From the NCBI RefSeq assembly GCF_900129705.1, contig NZ_FQWO01000005.1, forward strand, positions 124,001 through 188,000: a stretch of DNA of 64,000 nucleotides. Reading direction: 5' to 3'. The notes below the pieces were generated by a model that saw only the letters and a program-made list of their open reading frames with translations, made no database searches and was not told where the DNA came from. This DNA is from Flavobacterium granuli. GTDB taxonomy: Bacteria > Bacteroidota > Bacteroidia > Flavobacteriales > Flavobacteriaceae. Shown here in pieces: positions 1 through 7,375 of the stretch (its first letter is position 1; each line of letters begins with the position of its first letter). Both the position numbers and the translations under genes were made by a program.

Positions 1-199
1 CCAGTATTTTATAATTGACAATTTGGCTTGATTTGGCGCCGTCTAAATCAACCAAATGCAAATATTCGATTCCATGCGCCTCAAATTCTTTGGCTACTTC
101 CAATGGATTTTCATTGTATATTATTTTGGTATTGTAATCCCCTTTGGACAAGCGGACACATTTTCCGTCTATAATATCTATTGCGGGTATAATTCTCAT
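1..199 (-). CDS. hisA: HisA, ProFAR isomerase (partial, N-terminal end only)
   Basis: Only the first 66 codons are inside the window; the gene continues past the left edge. HisA is the cytoplasmic TIM-barrel isomerase that converts ProFAR to PRFAR in histidine synthesis. The start [20 protein letters not shown] is the classic first strand of HisA, with the catalytic-type Asp in PAID, and it is followed by [11 protein letters not shown], the second strand. It lies 86 bases downstream of hisH in the same direction and is part of the his operon. Identification is firm from the N-terminal motif and gene order; nothing can be said about the C-terminal half. Confidence 0.93.
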   Translation of the reverse strand, partial: MRIIPAIDIIDGKCVRLSKGDYNTKIIYNENPLEVAKEFEAHGIEYLHLVDLDGAKSSQIVNYKIL

Positions 200-235
200 T
201 TTTTTTTATATAATTTAAAGATTTAAAGATTCAAT

Positions 236-274
236 AATTTAAAGATTAACAATGAAGAAGCTAATCTTTAAATT
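236..274. repeat. Inverted repeat between hisH and hisA
   Basis: Two perfect 13-base arms (236-248 and 262-274) separated by a 13-base loop lie mostly downstream of the last hisH codons. The arms consist of the AT-rich motif aatttaaagatta. The same short word (atttaaagatt) occurs again at 211-232. It may act as an mRNA hairpin or processing site, or may be a small intergenic repeat; function is not shown. Confidence 0.5.
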
Positions 275-285
275 TTTCAATCTTT

Positions 286-873
286 TTAATTATTTAATTC
301 AAGGAAATTCCTTAGAATTTTCTCCCCAACATCGCCACTTTTTTCTGGGTGAAATTGGGTTCCGTAAAAATTATTTTTCTGTAAAGCCGAAGCATATTCT
401 AGTTCATAATCAGTGGTTGCGATGGCTTCGGCGCAATTTGGTGCATAATAACTGTGTACCAAATACATGTACTCATTTTCAGTAATTCCTTTAAATAAAG
501 ATGATTTTAGGTTGTAAATTTGGTTCCAACCCATTTGTGGCACTTTTACTTTTGAAGAGAATTTAATTACATCTACATCAAAAATTCCCAAGCCTGTTGT
601 ATTTCCCTCTTCGGTTTTGTTGCACATCAATTGCATGCCCAGACAAATCCCCAAGACAGGTTGCTTGAGTGTGGGAATCAAAGTATCCAAACCGCTTTCT
701 AAAAGCATTTTCATTGCCGAACTCGCTTCGCCTACTCCGGGAAAGATTACTTTATCAGCGGCTTTAATTTCGGCAGGATTGTTACTTAAAACAGCTGTAA
801 ATCCCAGTCTTTCGATGGCAAACATGATGCTTTGAATATTTCCGGCTCCGTAATTTATAATTACTATTTTCAT
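286..873 (-). CDS. hisH: HisH, glutamine amidotransferase subunit of IGP synthase
   Basis: This 195-residue protein is the glutaminase half of imidazole glycerol phosphate synthase. It supplies ammonia to HisF, which should lie beyond hisA outside the window. The class I glutamine amidotransferase nucleophile elbow is clear (LGICLGMQLM, Cys near residue 77), and the catalytic His-Glu pair sits near the C-terminus in GTQFHPEKSG. The N-terminus MKIVIINYGAGNIQSI is typical of HisH. Length is normal for the family. It lies between hisB and hisA in the operon. Identification is secure. Confidence 0.96.
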   Translation of the reverse strand: MKIVIINYGAGNIQSIMFAIERLGFTAVLSNNPAEIKAADKVIFPGVGEASSAMKMLLESGLDTLIPTLKQPVLGICLGMQLMCNKTEEGNTTGLGIFDVDVIKFSSKVKVPQMGWNQIYNLKSSLFKGITENEYMYLVHSYYAPNCAEAIATTDYELEYASALQKNNFYGTQFHPEKSGDVGEKILRNFLELNN

Positions 874-889
874 TTTTTAATTGTTTCAA

Positions 890-947
890 GTTTCAAGTTT
901 AAAGTTTAAAGTTATATTGTGATAACCTGAAACTTTAAACTTGAAAC
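890..947. repeat. 18-bp perfect inverted repeat between hisB and hisH
   Basis: Arms at 890-907 and 930-947 are perfect reverse complements (gtttcaagtttaaagttt and its complement) around a 22-base loop. The repeat fills the hisB-hisH gap. There is no clear U-tract on the minus-strand side, so it is not an obvious full terminator. It could set differential mRNA stability inside the his operon, or be an intergenic repeat element. Confidence 0.6.
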
Positions 948-954
948 AACTTTT

Positions 955-2091
955 TTAAAGCATCCCTTTCGTACTTGGCAAAATCATTTTTTCGGTATCA
1001 CGTTTCACGGCCACTTTTATCGCTTTGGCGAAAGCCTTAAAAATGGCTTCTATTTTGTGGTGTTCGTTTTGTCCTTCGGCTTTGATATTGATATTGGCTT
1101 TAGCCCCATCAGAGAAAGATTTAAAGAAATGCAAGAACATTTCTGTTGGCATTTTCCCCACCATTTCGCGTTTGAATTCGGTTTCCCAAACCAGCCAGTT
1201 TCTGCCTCCAAAATCTATAGCAACTTGTGCCAAACAATCGTCCATTGGTAAACAAAAACCATAACGTTCAATCCCCAATTTATTTCCTAATGCCTTCGCA
1301 AAAACTTCCCCAAGCGCAATCGCTGTGTCCTCGATGGTGTGGTGTTCATCGACTTCTAAATCTCCTTTTACCAGAATTTCCAAATCCATTTGTCCATGGC
1401 GGGCAATTTGGTCGAGCATGTGGTCAAAAAAGGCAATTCCTGTTTCAATTTTGCTTTTTCCGGTTCCGTCTAAATTTAAATTGATGTAAATATCGGTTTC
1501 ATTTGTCTTTCTTGAAATCGTAGCCGAACGTGCTTCGAGTTTAAGAAACTCATAAATTACTTTCCAATCGGTGCTTTGCAAGCTAATAACCGAATCTAAT
1601 TCTTCTTTTTTAGAAGCAATTTCAGTACTTCCGGGTCCATCTGTTGTATTCAAGAAAATAGCTTTAGCTCCTAAATTTTTGGCCAATTCTACATCGGTCA
1701 AACGATCGCCCAAAACAAAAGAGTTTTCAAGGTCATAGGCCGGATTATCGATATATTTAGTCAACATTCCCGTTCTTGGTTTGCGGGTTGGAGCATTGTC
1801 TTCCGGAAAAGAACGATCTACAAAAATATCGTCAAAAAGAACACCTTCATTTTCAAAAGCTCTTAGGATAAAATTTTGGGTGGGCCAAAACGTATCTTCA
1901 GGAAAGCTAGCTGTTCCCAAACCGTCTTGATTGGTAACCATCACCAATTCATAGTCTAATTCTTTTGCAATTTTTGCTAAATACTGAAATGCTTTTGGAT
2001 AAAATTCTAATTTTTCTAAACTGTCCAATTGATAATTTTCCGGTTCTAAAACAATCGTTCCGTCACGATCGATAAAAAGTACTTTTTTCAT
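955..2091 (-). CDS. hisB: HisB, bifunctional histidinol-phosphatase / IGP dehydratase
   Basis: A 378-residue two-domain enzyme. Residues about 1-165 are a HAD phosphatase ([13 protein letters not shown] with the DxD catalytic pair, later [18 protein letters not shown]) that removes phosphate from histidinol phosphate. Residues about 190-378 are imidazoleglycerol-phosphate dehydratase, with metal-binding motifs [28 protein letters not shown] and the C-terminal [15 protein letters not shown]. The same fusion is found in Enterobacteria and is usual in Bacteroidota. It lies 19 bases after hisC. Length and motifs are complete. Confidence 0.96.
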   Translation of the reverse strand: MKKVLFIDRDGTIVLEPENYQLDSLEKLEFYPKAFQYLAKIAKELDYELVMVTNQDGLGTASFPEDTFWPTQNFILRAFENEGVLFDDIFVDRSFPEDNAPTRKPRTGMLTKYIDNPAYDLENSFVLGDRLTDVELAKNLGAKAIFLNTTDGPGSTEIASKKEELDSVISLQSTDWKVIYEFLKLEARSATISRKTNETDIYINLNLDGTGKSKIETGIAFFDHMLDQIARHGQMDLEILVKGDLEVDEHHTIEDTAIALGEVFAKALGNKLGIERYGFCLPMDDCLAQVAIDFGGRNWLVWETEFKREMVGKMPTEMFLHFFKSFSDGAKANINIKAEGQNEHHKIEAIFKAFAKAIKVAVKRDTEKMILPSTKGML

Positions 2092-2110
2092 TTTCTATTT
2101 CTTTTGACCA

Positions 2111-3163
2111 TTAGCTAATGGCTAATAATGCATCTATTAATTTTTTATTTTCTTCAGCTGTTCCAATCGTCAAACGCAACGTATTTTCACATAACGGCTG
2201 CGTCGTTCTGTTCCTGATAACAATTCCTTTAGCTATTAATTGATCGTATCTTTTATTGGCGTCATCTACTTTTATTAATACAAAATTAGCTTCTGTAGGG
2301 TAAATTTTGCTAACAAATTTAACTTGATCTAATACTTTAAGTAAATCTTCTCTTTGTGCTATAATTGAATTAATCTCCTGTTCACTTTTATCTTTTTGAT
2401 TCAAACGTTCAATAGCTCTTTTTTGCGTTAATTCATTGACGTTATAAGGTGGTTTTATTTTATTTAAAACTGAAATTACTTGACTGGAAGCATAACAAAT
2501 CCCCAATCGGATTCCTGCTAAACCATACGCTTTTGAAAGAGTTTGTGTAATAATCAAATTAGGATATTCATCTAATTCGTTGATCCAACTTTGCTTTTTC
2601 GAAAAATCGATATAGGCTTCATCAATCACTACTAAACCTTTGAAATTTTGTAATAAAGTAACAATACTTTCATCAGAAAAGGAATTTCCTGTTGGGTTAT
2701 TGGGCGAACATAAAAAGATAATTTTTGTATTTTGATTTACAGCGGCTAAAATAGCGTCAATTTCAGGTTGAAAATCTTGAGAAAGTAAGACTTCTTGGTT
2801 TTCCACCGCATTAATATTAGCCAAGACAGCATACATTCCGTAAGTTGGCGGTAAAGTAATTACATTGTCCACTTTGGGTTCACAAAATGCTCTAAAAAGT
2901 AAATCCAACACTTCATCGCTTCCGTTTCCAAGCAATATCTGATTGGCTTTTAGGCTTTTTTGTTGCGCCAAAATTGCTTTTACATTGCTTTGCTGTGGGT
3001 CAGGGTAACGATTGACTCCGTTTTCAAATGGATTTTCATTGGCATCCAAAAAAATCATTTCGGCTGTATCAAAATCCTCAAATTCATCACGAGCCGATGA
3101 ATATGGCTTCATGGTCTTGACGTTCTCACGAACTAAATTATTTATGTCAAAATTATTTTTCAT
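2111..3163 (-). CDS. hisC: HisC, histidinol-phosphate aminotransferase
   Basis: A PLP-dependent fold-type I aminotransferase of about 350 residues that makes histidinol phosphate from imidazole acetol phosphate and glutamate. Visible motifs are DANENPFENG, LGNGSDEVLDLL, SPNNPTGN, VVIDEAYIDF and the PLP-lysine segment TQTLSKAYGLAGIRLG. I chose the ATG at 3163 (MKNNFDIN). An upstream in-frame TTG at 3169 would add two residues but is a weaker start. The ATG lies inside the last codons of hisD, an overlap of 11 bases, which implies translational coupling. Family assignment is secure. Confidence 0.95.
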   Translation of the reverse strand: MKNNFDINNLVRENVKTMKPYSSARDEFEDFDTAEMIFLDANENPFENGVNRYPDPQQSNVKAILAQQKSLKANQILLGNGSDEVLDLLFRAFCEPKVDNVITLPPTYGMYAVLANINAVENQEVLLSQDFQPEIDAILAAVNQNTKIIFLCSPNNPTGNSFSDESIVTLLQNFKGLVVIDEAYIDFSKKQSWINELDEYPNLIITQTLSKAYGLAGIRLGICYASSQVISVLNKIKPPYNVNELTQKRAIERLNQKDKSEQEINSIIAQREDLLKVLDQVKFVSKIYPTEANFVLIKVDDANKRYDQLIAKGIVIRNRTTQPLCENTLRLTIGTAEENKKLIDALLAIS

Positions 3164-4445
3164 CTTCAATTGTTTTTAATCTTAATGTAACCGCATTTTT
3201 GTGGGCTTGTAGACCTTCGGCTTCGGCCATAATTTCAATGGCTTTACCGATATTCTGAATTCCTTTTTTGGATATTTTTTGAAAAGTCATTGACTTGGTA
3301 AAACTATCCAAATTGACACCGCTATAATTCTTCGCAAAACCATTGGTTGGTAAAGTATGATTCGTCCCTGACGCATAATCTCCAGCACTTTCAGGAGTAT
3401 AATTCCCTATAAAAACAGATCCTGCGTTTTCAATTCCATCAATATAAAAATCATCAGCTGCAGTACAGATTATAAAGTGTTCCGGACCATATTCATTGAT
3501 TAATTCCAAAGCAATACTATCATTTTCGACATAAATCAATTTAGAATTGGCAATGGCTTTTTCGGCAATGGCTTTCCTTGGCAACAGGTCCAGTTGGATT
3601 TGGATTTCCTTTTCTACGGCATCAATCAAGTTTTTAGAAGTTGAAACTAATAGTACCTGACTGTCGGTTCCATGTTCTGCTTGCGATAATAAATCGGATG
3701 CTACGAAAGCAGGAACGGCTGTATCATCAGCAACGACCAATAATTCAGATGGTCCGGCGGGCATGTCAATAGCTACTCCAAACTGAGTTGCCAATTGTTT
3801 GGCTACGGTTACAAACTGATTTCCGGGACCAAATATTTTATATACTTTGGGGATCGATTCTGTACCAAAAGTCATTCCTGCAATCGCCTGGATTCCGCCC
3901 ACTTTCAAAATTTTGGTTACTCCACATAAATTAGCGGCATATAAAATGGCTGGATTTATATTTCCGTTTTTATCCGGAGGTGAACATAGAACAATTTCAT
4001 TACAACCAGCAATATTAGCGGGAACAGCAAGCATCAAAACCGTCGAAAATAAAGGTGCTGTTCCTCCGGGAATGTACAATCCTATTTTTTGAATTGGTCT
4101 TTTTTCCTGCCAACAATTGACACCTTCGGTAGTTTCGATAATTACACGATCCGTTTTTTGGGCAGCGTGAAATTTTTCAATATTCGATTTAGCAAGTTGA
4201 ATCGCTTCTTTCAGTTCGTTAGCGATTAATCCAATTGCCTCGTTTATTTCCTCTTGTGAAACTTCATAGTTATCCAGAGAAACGCCATCAAATAAGGAAG
4301 TGTATTTTGCAACAGCAAGATCCCCTTTCTTTTGGACTTCTTTGAATATTTCTTTTACGGTAAACTCTATATCATCTACTGTTTTTGTTGGTCTTTCAAG
4401 TAGTGTAGACCAAGTATCAGGGGTTGGGTTGTATATTTTATTCAT
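3153..4445 (-). CDS. hisD: HisD, histidinol dehydrogenase
   Basis: A 430-residue zinc- and NAD-dependent enzyme that oxidises histidinol to histidine in two steps, the last step of the pathway. Motifs seen are GLYIPGGTAPLFSTVLM, the FGPGNQFVTVAKQ loop, DMPAGPSELLV, SQAEHGTDSQVLLV with the metal-ligand Gln-His, and the C-terminal SAGDYASGTNHTLPT with the conserved ASG-NH-LPT core. Length is normal. It lies 79 bases after hisG and overlaps hisC at its end. Confidence 0.96.
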   Translation of the reverse strand: MNKIYNPTPDTWSTLLERPTKTVDDIEFTVKEIFKEVQKKGDLAVAKYTSLFDGVSLDNYEVSQEEINEAIGLIANELKEAIQLAKSNIEKFHAAQKTDRVIIETTEGVNCWQEKRPIQKIGLYIPGGTAPLFSTVLMLAVPANIAGCNEIVLCSPPDKNGNINPAILYAANLCGVTKILKVGGIQAIAGMTFGTESIPKVYKIFGPGNQFVTVAKQLATQFGVAIDMPAGPSELLVVADDTAVPAFVASDLLSQAEHGTDSQVLLVSTSKNLIDAVEKEIQIQLDLLPRKAIAEKAIANSKLIYVENDSIALELINEYGPEHFIICTAADDFYIDGIENAGSVFIGNYTPESAGDYASGTNHTLPTNGFAKNYSGVNLDSFTKSMTFQKISKKGIQNIGKAIEIMAEAEGLQAHKNAVTLRLKTIEDEK

Positions 4446-4524
4446 TTTTAATTTAATTTAAGGATACAAAAATTAAAAGATTGAAAAAATTCAATAGCTA
4501 ATTTATGATATTTAACAATAGATT

Positions 4525-5382
4525 TTAAAGGACCATCTTTTCGATTGGGCAAATCAAAATTCCTTCGGCTCCAGCCTCTTTCAATTGATCGATCACGTCC
4601 CAAAAAGTATCTTTGTCGATTACCGAGTGTACACTGCTCCAACCTTCCTGAGCCAAAGGCAAAACAGTTAAGCTTCTTAGAACCGGTAATATTTTACCTA
4701 TAGCATCAATCTTTTCATTAGGAACGTTCATCAAGATGTACTTTGATTTACGTGCTCTTAAAACCGATTCGATTCTGAATTTCAACGTATCAATTAGCTT
4801 TTGAACTTCAGGCGTTACTTTTGGAGAAACAGCCAAAACCGCTTCACTTTTCAAAATAATCTCTACTTCCTTTAAATTATTTTTGAACAATGTACTTCCG
4901 CTGGAAACAATATCCACAATCGCATCTGCAAGGCCAATATTAGGAGCGATTTCTACCGATCCTGAAATTTGGTGAATGTCTACACTTACACCGAAAGAAT
5001 TGAAATATTCATTTACGGTATTCGGATAAGAAGTGGCTATTCGCATTCCGTCCAGATCTTGAATCGAATTGTATTCAAAGCCTTTAGGTACGGCCACAGA
5101 AACCTTGCATTTAGAAAAACCAAGTTTCTGAATCACCTGTATTTCTTTTCCTTTTTCGACTAATAAATTATCGCCTACGATGGCAATATCCACGACGCCA
5201 TCAATTAAATATTGGGGAATATCTGAATTTCTCAGGTATAAAACTTCAAGGGGAAAGTTAGAAGCTTCGGCTTTTAGCTGGTCGATTCCATTGTTGATTG
5301 AAATACCGCAATCCTTAAGAATTTGGATACTGTCTTCGTTTAAACGACCTGATTTTTGAATTGCAATTTTTAATGTACTCAT
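4525..5382 (-). CDS. hisG: HisG, ATP phosphoribosyltransferase (long form)
   Basis: This catalyses the committed step, ATP + PRPP to phosphoribosyl-ATP, and is the feedback-inhibited enzyme. At 285 residues it is the long form, which carries its own C-terminal regulatory ACT-like domain and needs no HisZ. The start MSTLKIAIQKSGRLNEDS is typical and its ATG is at 5382; an upstream in-frame extension runs through the leader hairpin and is not coding. The PRPP-binding loop DAIVDIVSSGSTL is present. It is the first structural gene of the operon, behind the attenuator. Confidence 0.95.
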   Translation of the reverse strand: MSTLKIAIQKSGRLNEDSIQILKDCGISINNGIDQLKAEASNFPLEVLYLRNSDIPQYLIDGVVDIAIVGDNLLVEKGKEIQVIQKLGFSKCKVSVAVPKGFEYNSIQDLDGMRIATSYPNTVNEYFNSFGVSVDIHQISGSVEIAPNIGLADAIVDIVSSGSTLFKNNLKEVEIILKSEAVLAVSPKVTPEVQKLIDTLKFRIESVLRARKSKYILMNVPNEKIDAIGKILPVLRSLTVLPLAQEGWSSVHSVIDKDTFWDVIDQLKEAGAEGILICPIEKMVL

Positions 5383-5433
5383 TTTAAATGTTTTTTTGTT
5401 AGAATAGTTTGTTTGAGTACAAGGATAAGAATT

Positions 5434-5466
5434 AAAAAACCCGTTTGATGTACTCAAACGGGTTTT
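5434..5466 (-). terminator. his operon attenuator terminator hairpin
   Basis: Read on the minus strand, this is a perfect GC-containing stem (arms 5454-5463 and 5439-5448, extended by A/T pairs to about 14 bp) with a 5-base loop, followed by a run of T. It lies between the leader-peptide stop and hisG, so it must be passed for expression of the operon. Its 5' arm (5453-5460) can also pair, with one G-U, with 5503-5510 inside the leader coding sequence, giving a competing antiterminator. Confidence 0.85.
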
Positions 5467-5493
5467 AGAATATGATGATTTACACACATACCA

Positions 5494-5553
5494 TTAACAC
5501 ATCGCTTGAGAGCAATAATGAAAATGATGATGATGGAATTGAATTGAAAACAT
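5494..5553 (-). CDS. hisL: His operon leader peptide
   Basis: A 19-codon ORF (ATG at 5553, TAA at 5494-5496), too short for routine gene calling. It encodes four consecutive His codons, one Phe and another His (HHHHFH, residues 7-12). It is followed by a terminator hairpin and hisG. This is the textbook arrangement of ribosome-mediated attenuation: with scarce His-tRNA the ribosome stalls on the His run, freeing 5503-5510 to pair with the terminator 5' arm; with plentiful His-tRNA it reaches the stop and the terminator forms. The His run and hairpin are seen directly; the pairing switch is inferred. Confidence 0.85.
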   Translation of the reverse strand: MFSIQFHHHHFHYCSQAMC

Positions 5554-5587
5554 ATTGTTGGTGCTTTTATTAGCTTAATTTCTTCTG

Positions 5588-5619
5588 CAAATATAATAGA
5601 TATTTTACTTGCAATGCAA
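5588..5619 (-). promoter_or_regulatory. Predicted his operon promoter
   Basis: On the minus strand TATATTTG (5595-5588) matches the Bacteroidota -7 consensus TAnnTTTG, with a TTG at 5619-5617, 21 bases upstream, as the -33 element. Transcription would start near 5581, giving a 5' leader of about 28 bases before the leader-peptide ATG. Confidence 0.6.
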
Positions 5620-5656
5620 TTTTTAATTTAACTTAATGAGATAAAATTGTTAAATG

Positions 5657-6169
5657 CTATTTTTCATTTGCCTCTTTATCACTAGTATTTAGAATTGCAT
5701 TTTGATCTGCACCTTCAGTAACTACAGGGTTTTCCCTGATTTCAGTATGGCGAATTTCACCACCGGAAGTACCAACTAATTGTGTCAAATAAATTGTTAC
5801 AAGTGCCAAACCTAAAATAAAATAAGACACTAATTTTTCTTTGGAATTCTTTTTGACACTCAAAAAGAGCGCAATCAAAGAAGCAGAACCCAATACATAC
5901 AATGCGATAGCTAGTTTTTCGGCAAGCTCTTCATGTTCATGGATAATTTTTTTTCCAATGCTTGGCATGTCTTCCACCAATTCTTCTGCGCCTTCTCCTG
6001 TAGCCATACTTAACGCTGCAAAAATAGCCGCCACTATAAATAAAACATAGGCCGTATTTTTGACCGAATTGTTTTTTAATAGCATGCCAACAATTAAAAT
6101 TCCGAATCCTAATATCGTCCCAATTATTGGGAAATGATTGACAATTAAGTGTAAATGAGCATCGTTCAT
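5657..6169 (-). CDS. Small multi-helix membrane protein, DUF2231-like
   Basis: A 170-residue protein with four predicted membrane helices (about 8-28, 38-58, 86-106, 113-131) and a polar C-terminal tail. The N-terminus contains HLHLIVNHFP and the region after the last helix contains GTSGGEIRHTEI. Paired His near membrane boundaries are reminiscent of DUF2231 proteins, which may bind haem, but no function is established. It is the last gene of the metal-efflux gene set, 74 bases after the adaptor gene, and may be co-transcribed. Family call is moderate; role unknown. Confidence 0.7.
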   Translation of the reverse strand: MNDAHLHLIVNHFPIIGTILGFGILIVGMLLKNNSVKNTAYVLFIVAAIFAALSMATGEGAEELVEDMPSIGKKIIHEHEELAEKLAIALYVLGSASLIALFLSVKKNSKEKLVSYFILGLALVTIYLTQLVGTSGGEIRHTEIRENPVVTEGADQNAILNTSDKEANEK

Positions 6170-6243
6170 AATAGGCTTGTTTTATTGGTTATTAATAGAA
6201 ATTGTATTGTTCTTTTTTAATTCATTAGAGTCCAATTATTGTT

Positions 6244-7362
6244 TTAATTAGCAACGTCAAAAACACCTTTTACCAAAATTTTAGAAGTTGCATTAACCTG
6301 ATTGTCAGCAATAATTTCAACAAATTTTTCGGAACGCTGTCCAACTGTCACTAGCACTTTTTTGAAGAAGTAGCTATCGTTTTTAGTTTGTGTTAATAAA
6401 AGTACGAAATTTTTGTTATTTTCGGTGATTAATGCTTCCGCAGGAATCCCTAATCCTTTTTTGGAATCAACTACAATCTCCGCTTCGACAAACATACCTG
6501 TCATCAATTTTTGTTTTATGTTTTCATCCAAATGTCCATGAACATTGATTGTTCTGTCATTTCCTTCAATGGATTTCCCTACTAAATGTACTTCGGCATT
6601 GAATGTTTCTTTTGAAGCCTCAGGAATAGTGAAATTTATTTTTTGTCCTTGTTTTACTTTTAAAATATCTTTCTCAAAAACATTCAATTCTAAATGTAAA
6701 TGAGAAGTTTGAATAATATCAAGTATTACATCCGATGGCGCAACATACATTCCAACATTAGCATTCATCACCACTATATCCCCAGAAATAGGAGCGAAAA
6801 TCGTAATTACAGAGGTCAAATTTCCTTTTTCAACATTGGCAGGGCTTATATTGAGCATGGCCAGTTTTGCTTTTAAGCTTTGATACATTCCTTTGGCTCT
6901 TTTGTATTCGCTTTCCGCTTTCAAGTAATTTTTTTGTGAAGTTATTTTTTCATCAAATAAGGCTTTTTGACGTAAATACTCTGATTTTAGATAATTTATT
7001 TGTTCGGAAACATCCAAATATTCTTTTTGAATATCCAAAAATTCCGTGTTCTCTAATGTCAATAAAGCTTGTCCTTTTTTGACTTGATCGCCCACTAAAA
7101 GTTTTGTCGACTTGACATAACCTCCAATAAAACTGGTTATTTGAGCCCTGTTTTGTGGTGGAACGTCAATTTTTCCGGAGGTTTTAATGGTTACATCAAA
7201 ATCTTGATCGGTTGGCGGAGCAATTTCCATCGAAGCCGACTTAAATTGTGTGGTGGTAATTTCAATCAGGTTCTCCTCTTTAGCTGTAGATTCCTCCTTT
7301 TTTGCTTCTTTACAAGAGAAAAGGATAATGGATAGCGAAAGTATATAAAGTGATTTTTTCAT
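6244..7362 (-). CDS. RND efflux periplasmic adaptor lipoprotein (CzcB-like)
   Basis: A 372-residue membrane-fusion protein that would bridge the inner-membrane pump and the outer-membrane channel for metal export. I chose the ATG at 7362 because it starts a lipoprotein signal (MKKSLYILSLSIILFSC, lipobox Cys near residue 17); the longer ORF adds 22 implausible residues. After it come a barrel-sandwich hybrid (DQVKKGQALLTLENTEFLDIQ), a coiled-coil hairpin (about 115-170), then the second lipoyl half and beta-barrel (FAPISGDIVVMNANVGMYV). It lies 13 bases after the pump gene. Confidence 0.9.
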   Translation of the reverse strand: MKKSLYILSLSIILFSCKEAKKEESTAKEENLIEITTTQFKSASMEIAPPTDQDFDVTIKTSGKIDVPPQNRAQITSFIGGYVKSTKLLVGDQVKKGQALLTLENTEFLDIQKEYLDVSEQINYLKSEYLRQKALFDEKITSQKNYLKAESEYKRAKGMYQSLKAKLAMLNISPANVEKGNLTSVITIFAPISGDIVVMNANVGMYVAPSDVILDIIQTSHLHLELNVFEKDILKVKQGQKINFTIPEASKETFNAEVHLVGKSIEGNDRTINVHGHLDENIKQKLMTGMFVEAEIVVDSKKGLGIPAEALITENNKNFVLLLTQTKNDSYFFKKVLVTVGQRSEKFVEIIADNQVNATSKILVKGVFDVAN

Positions 7363-7375
7363 TTTTAAAACAATT

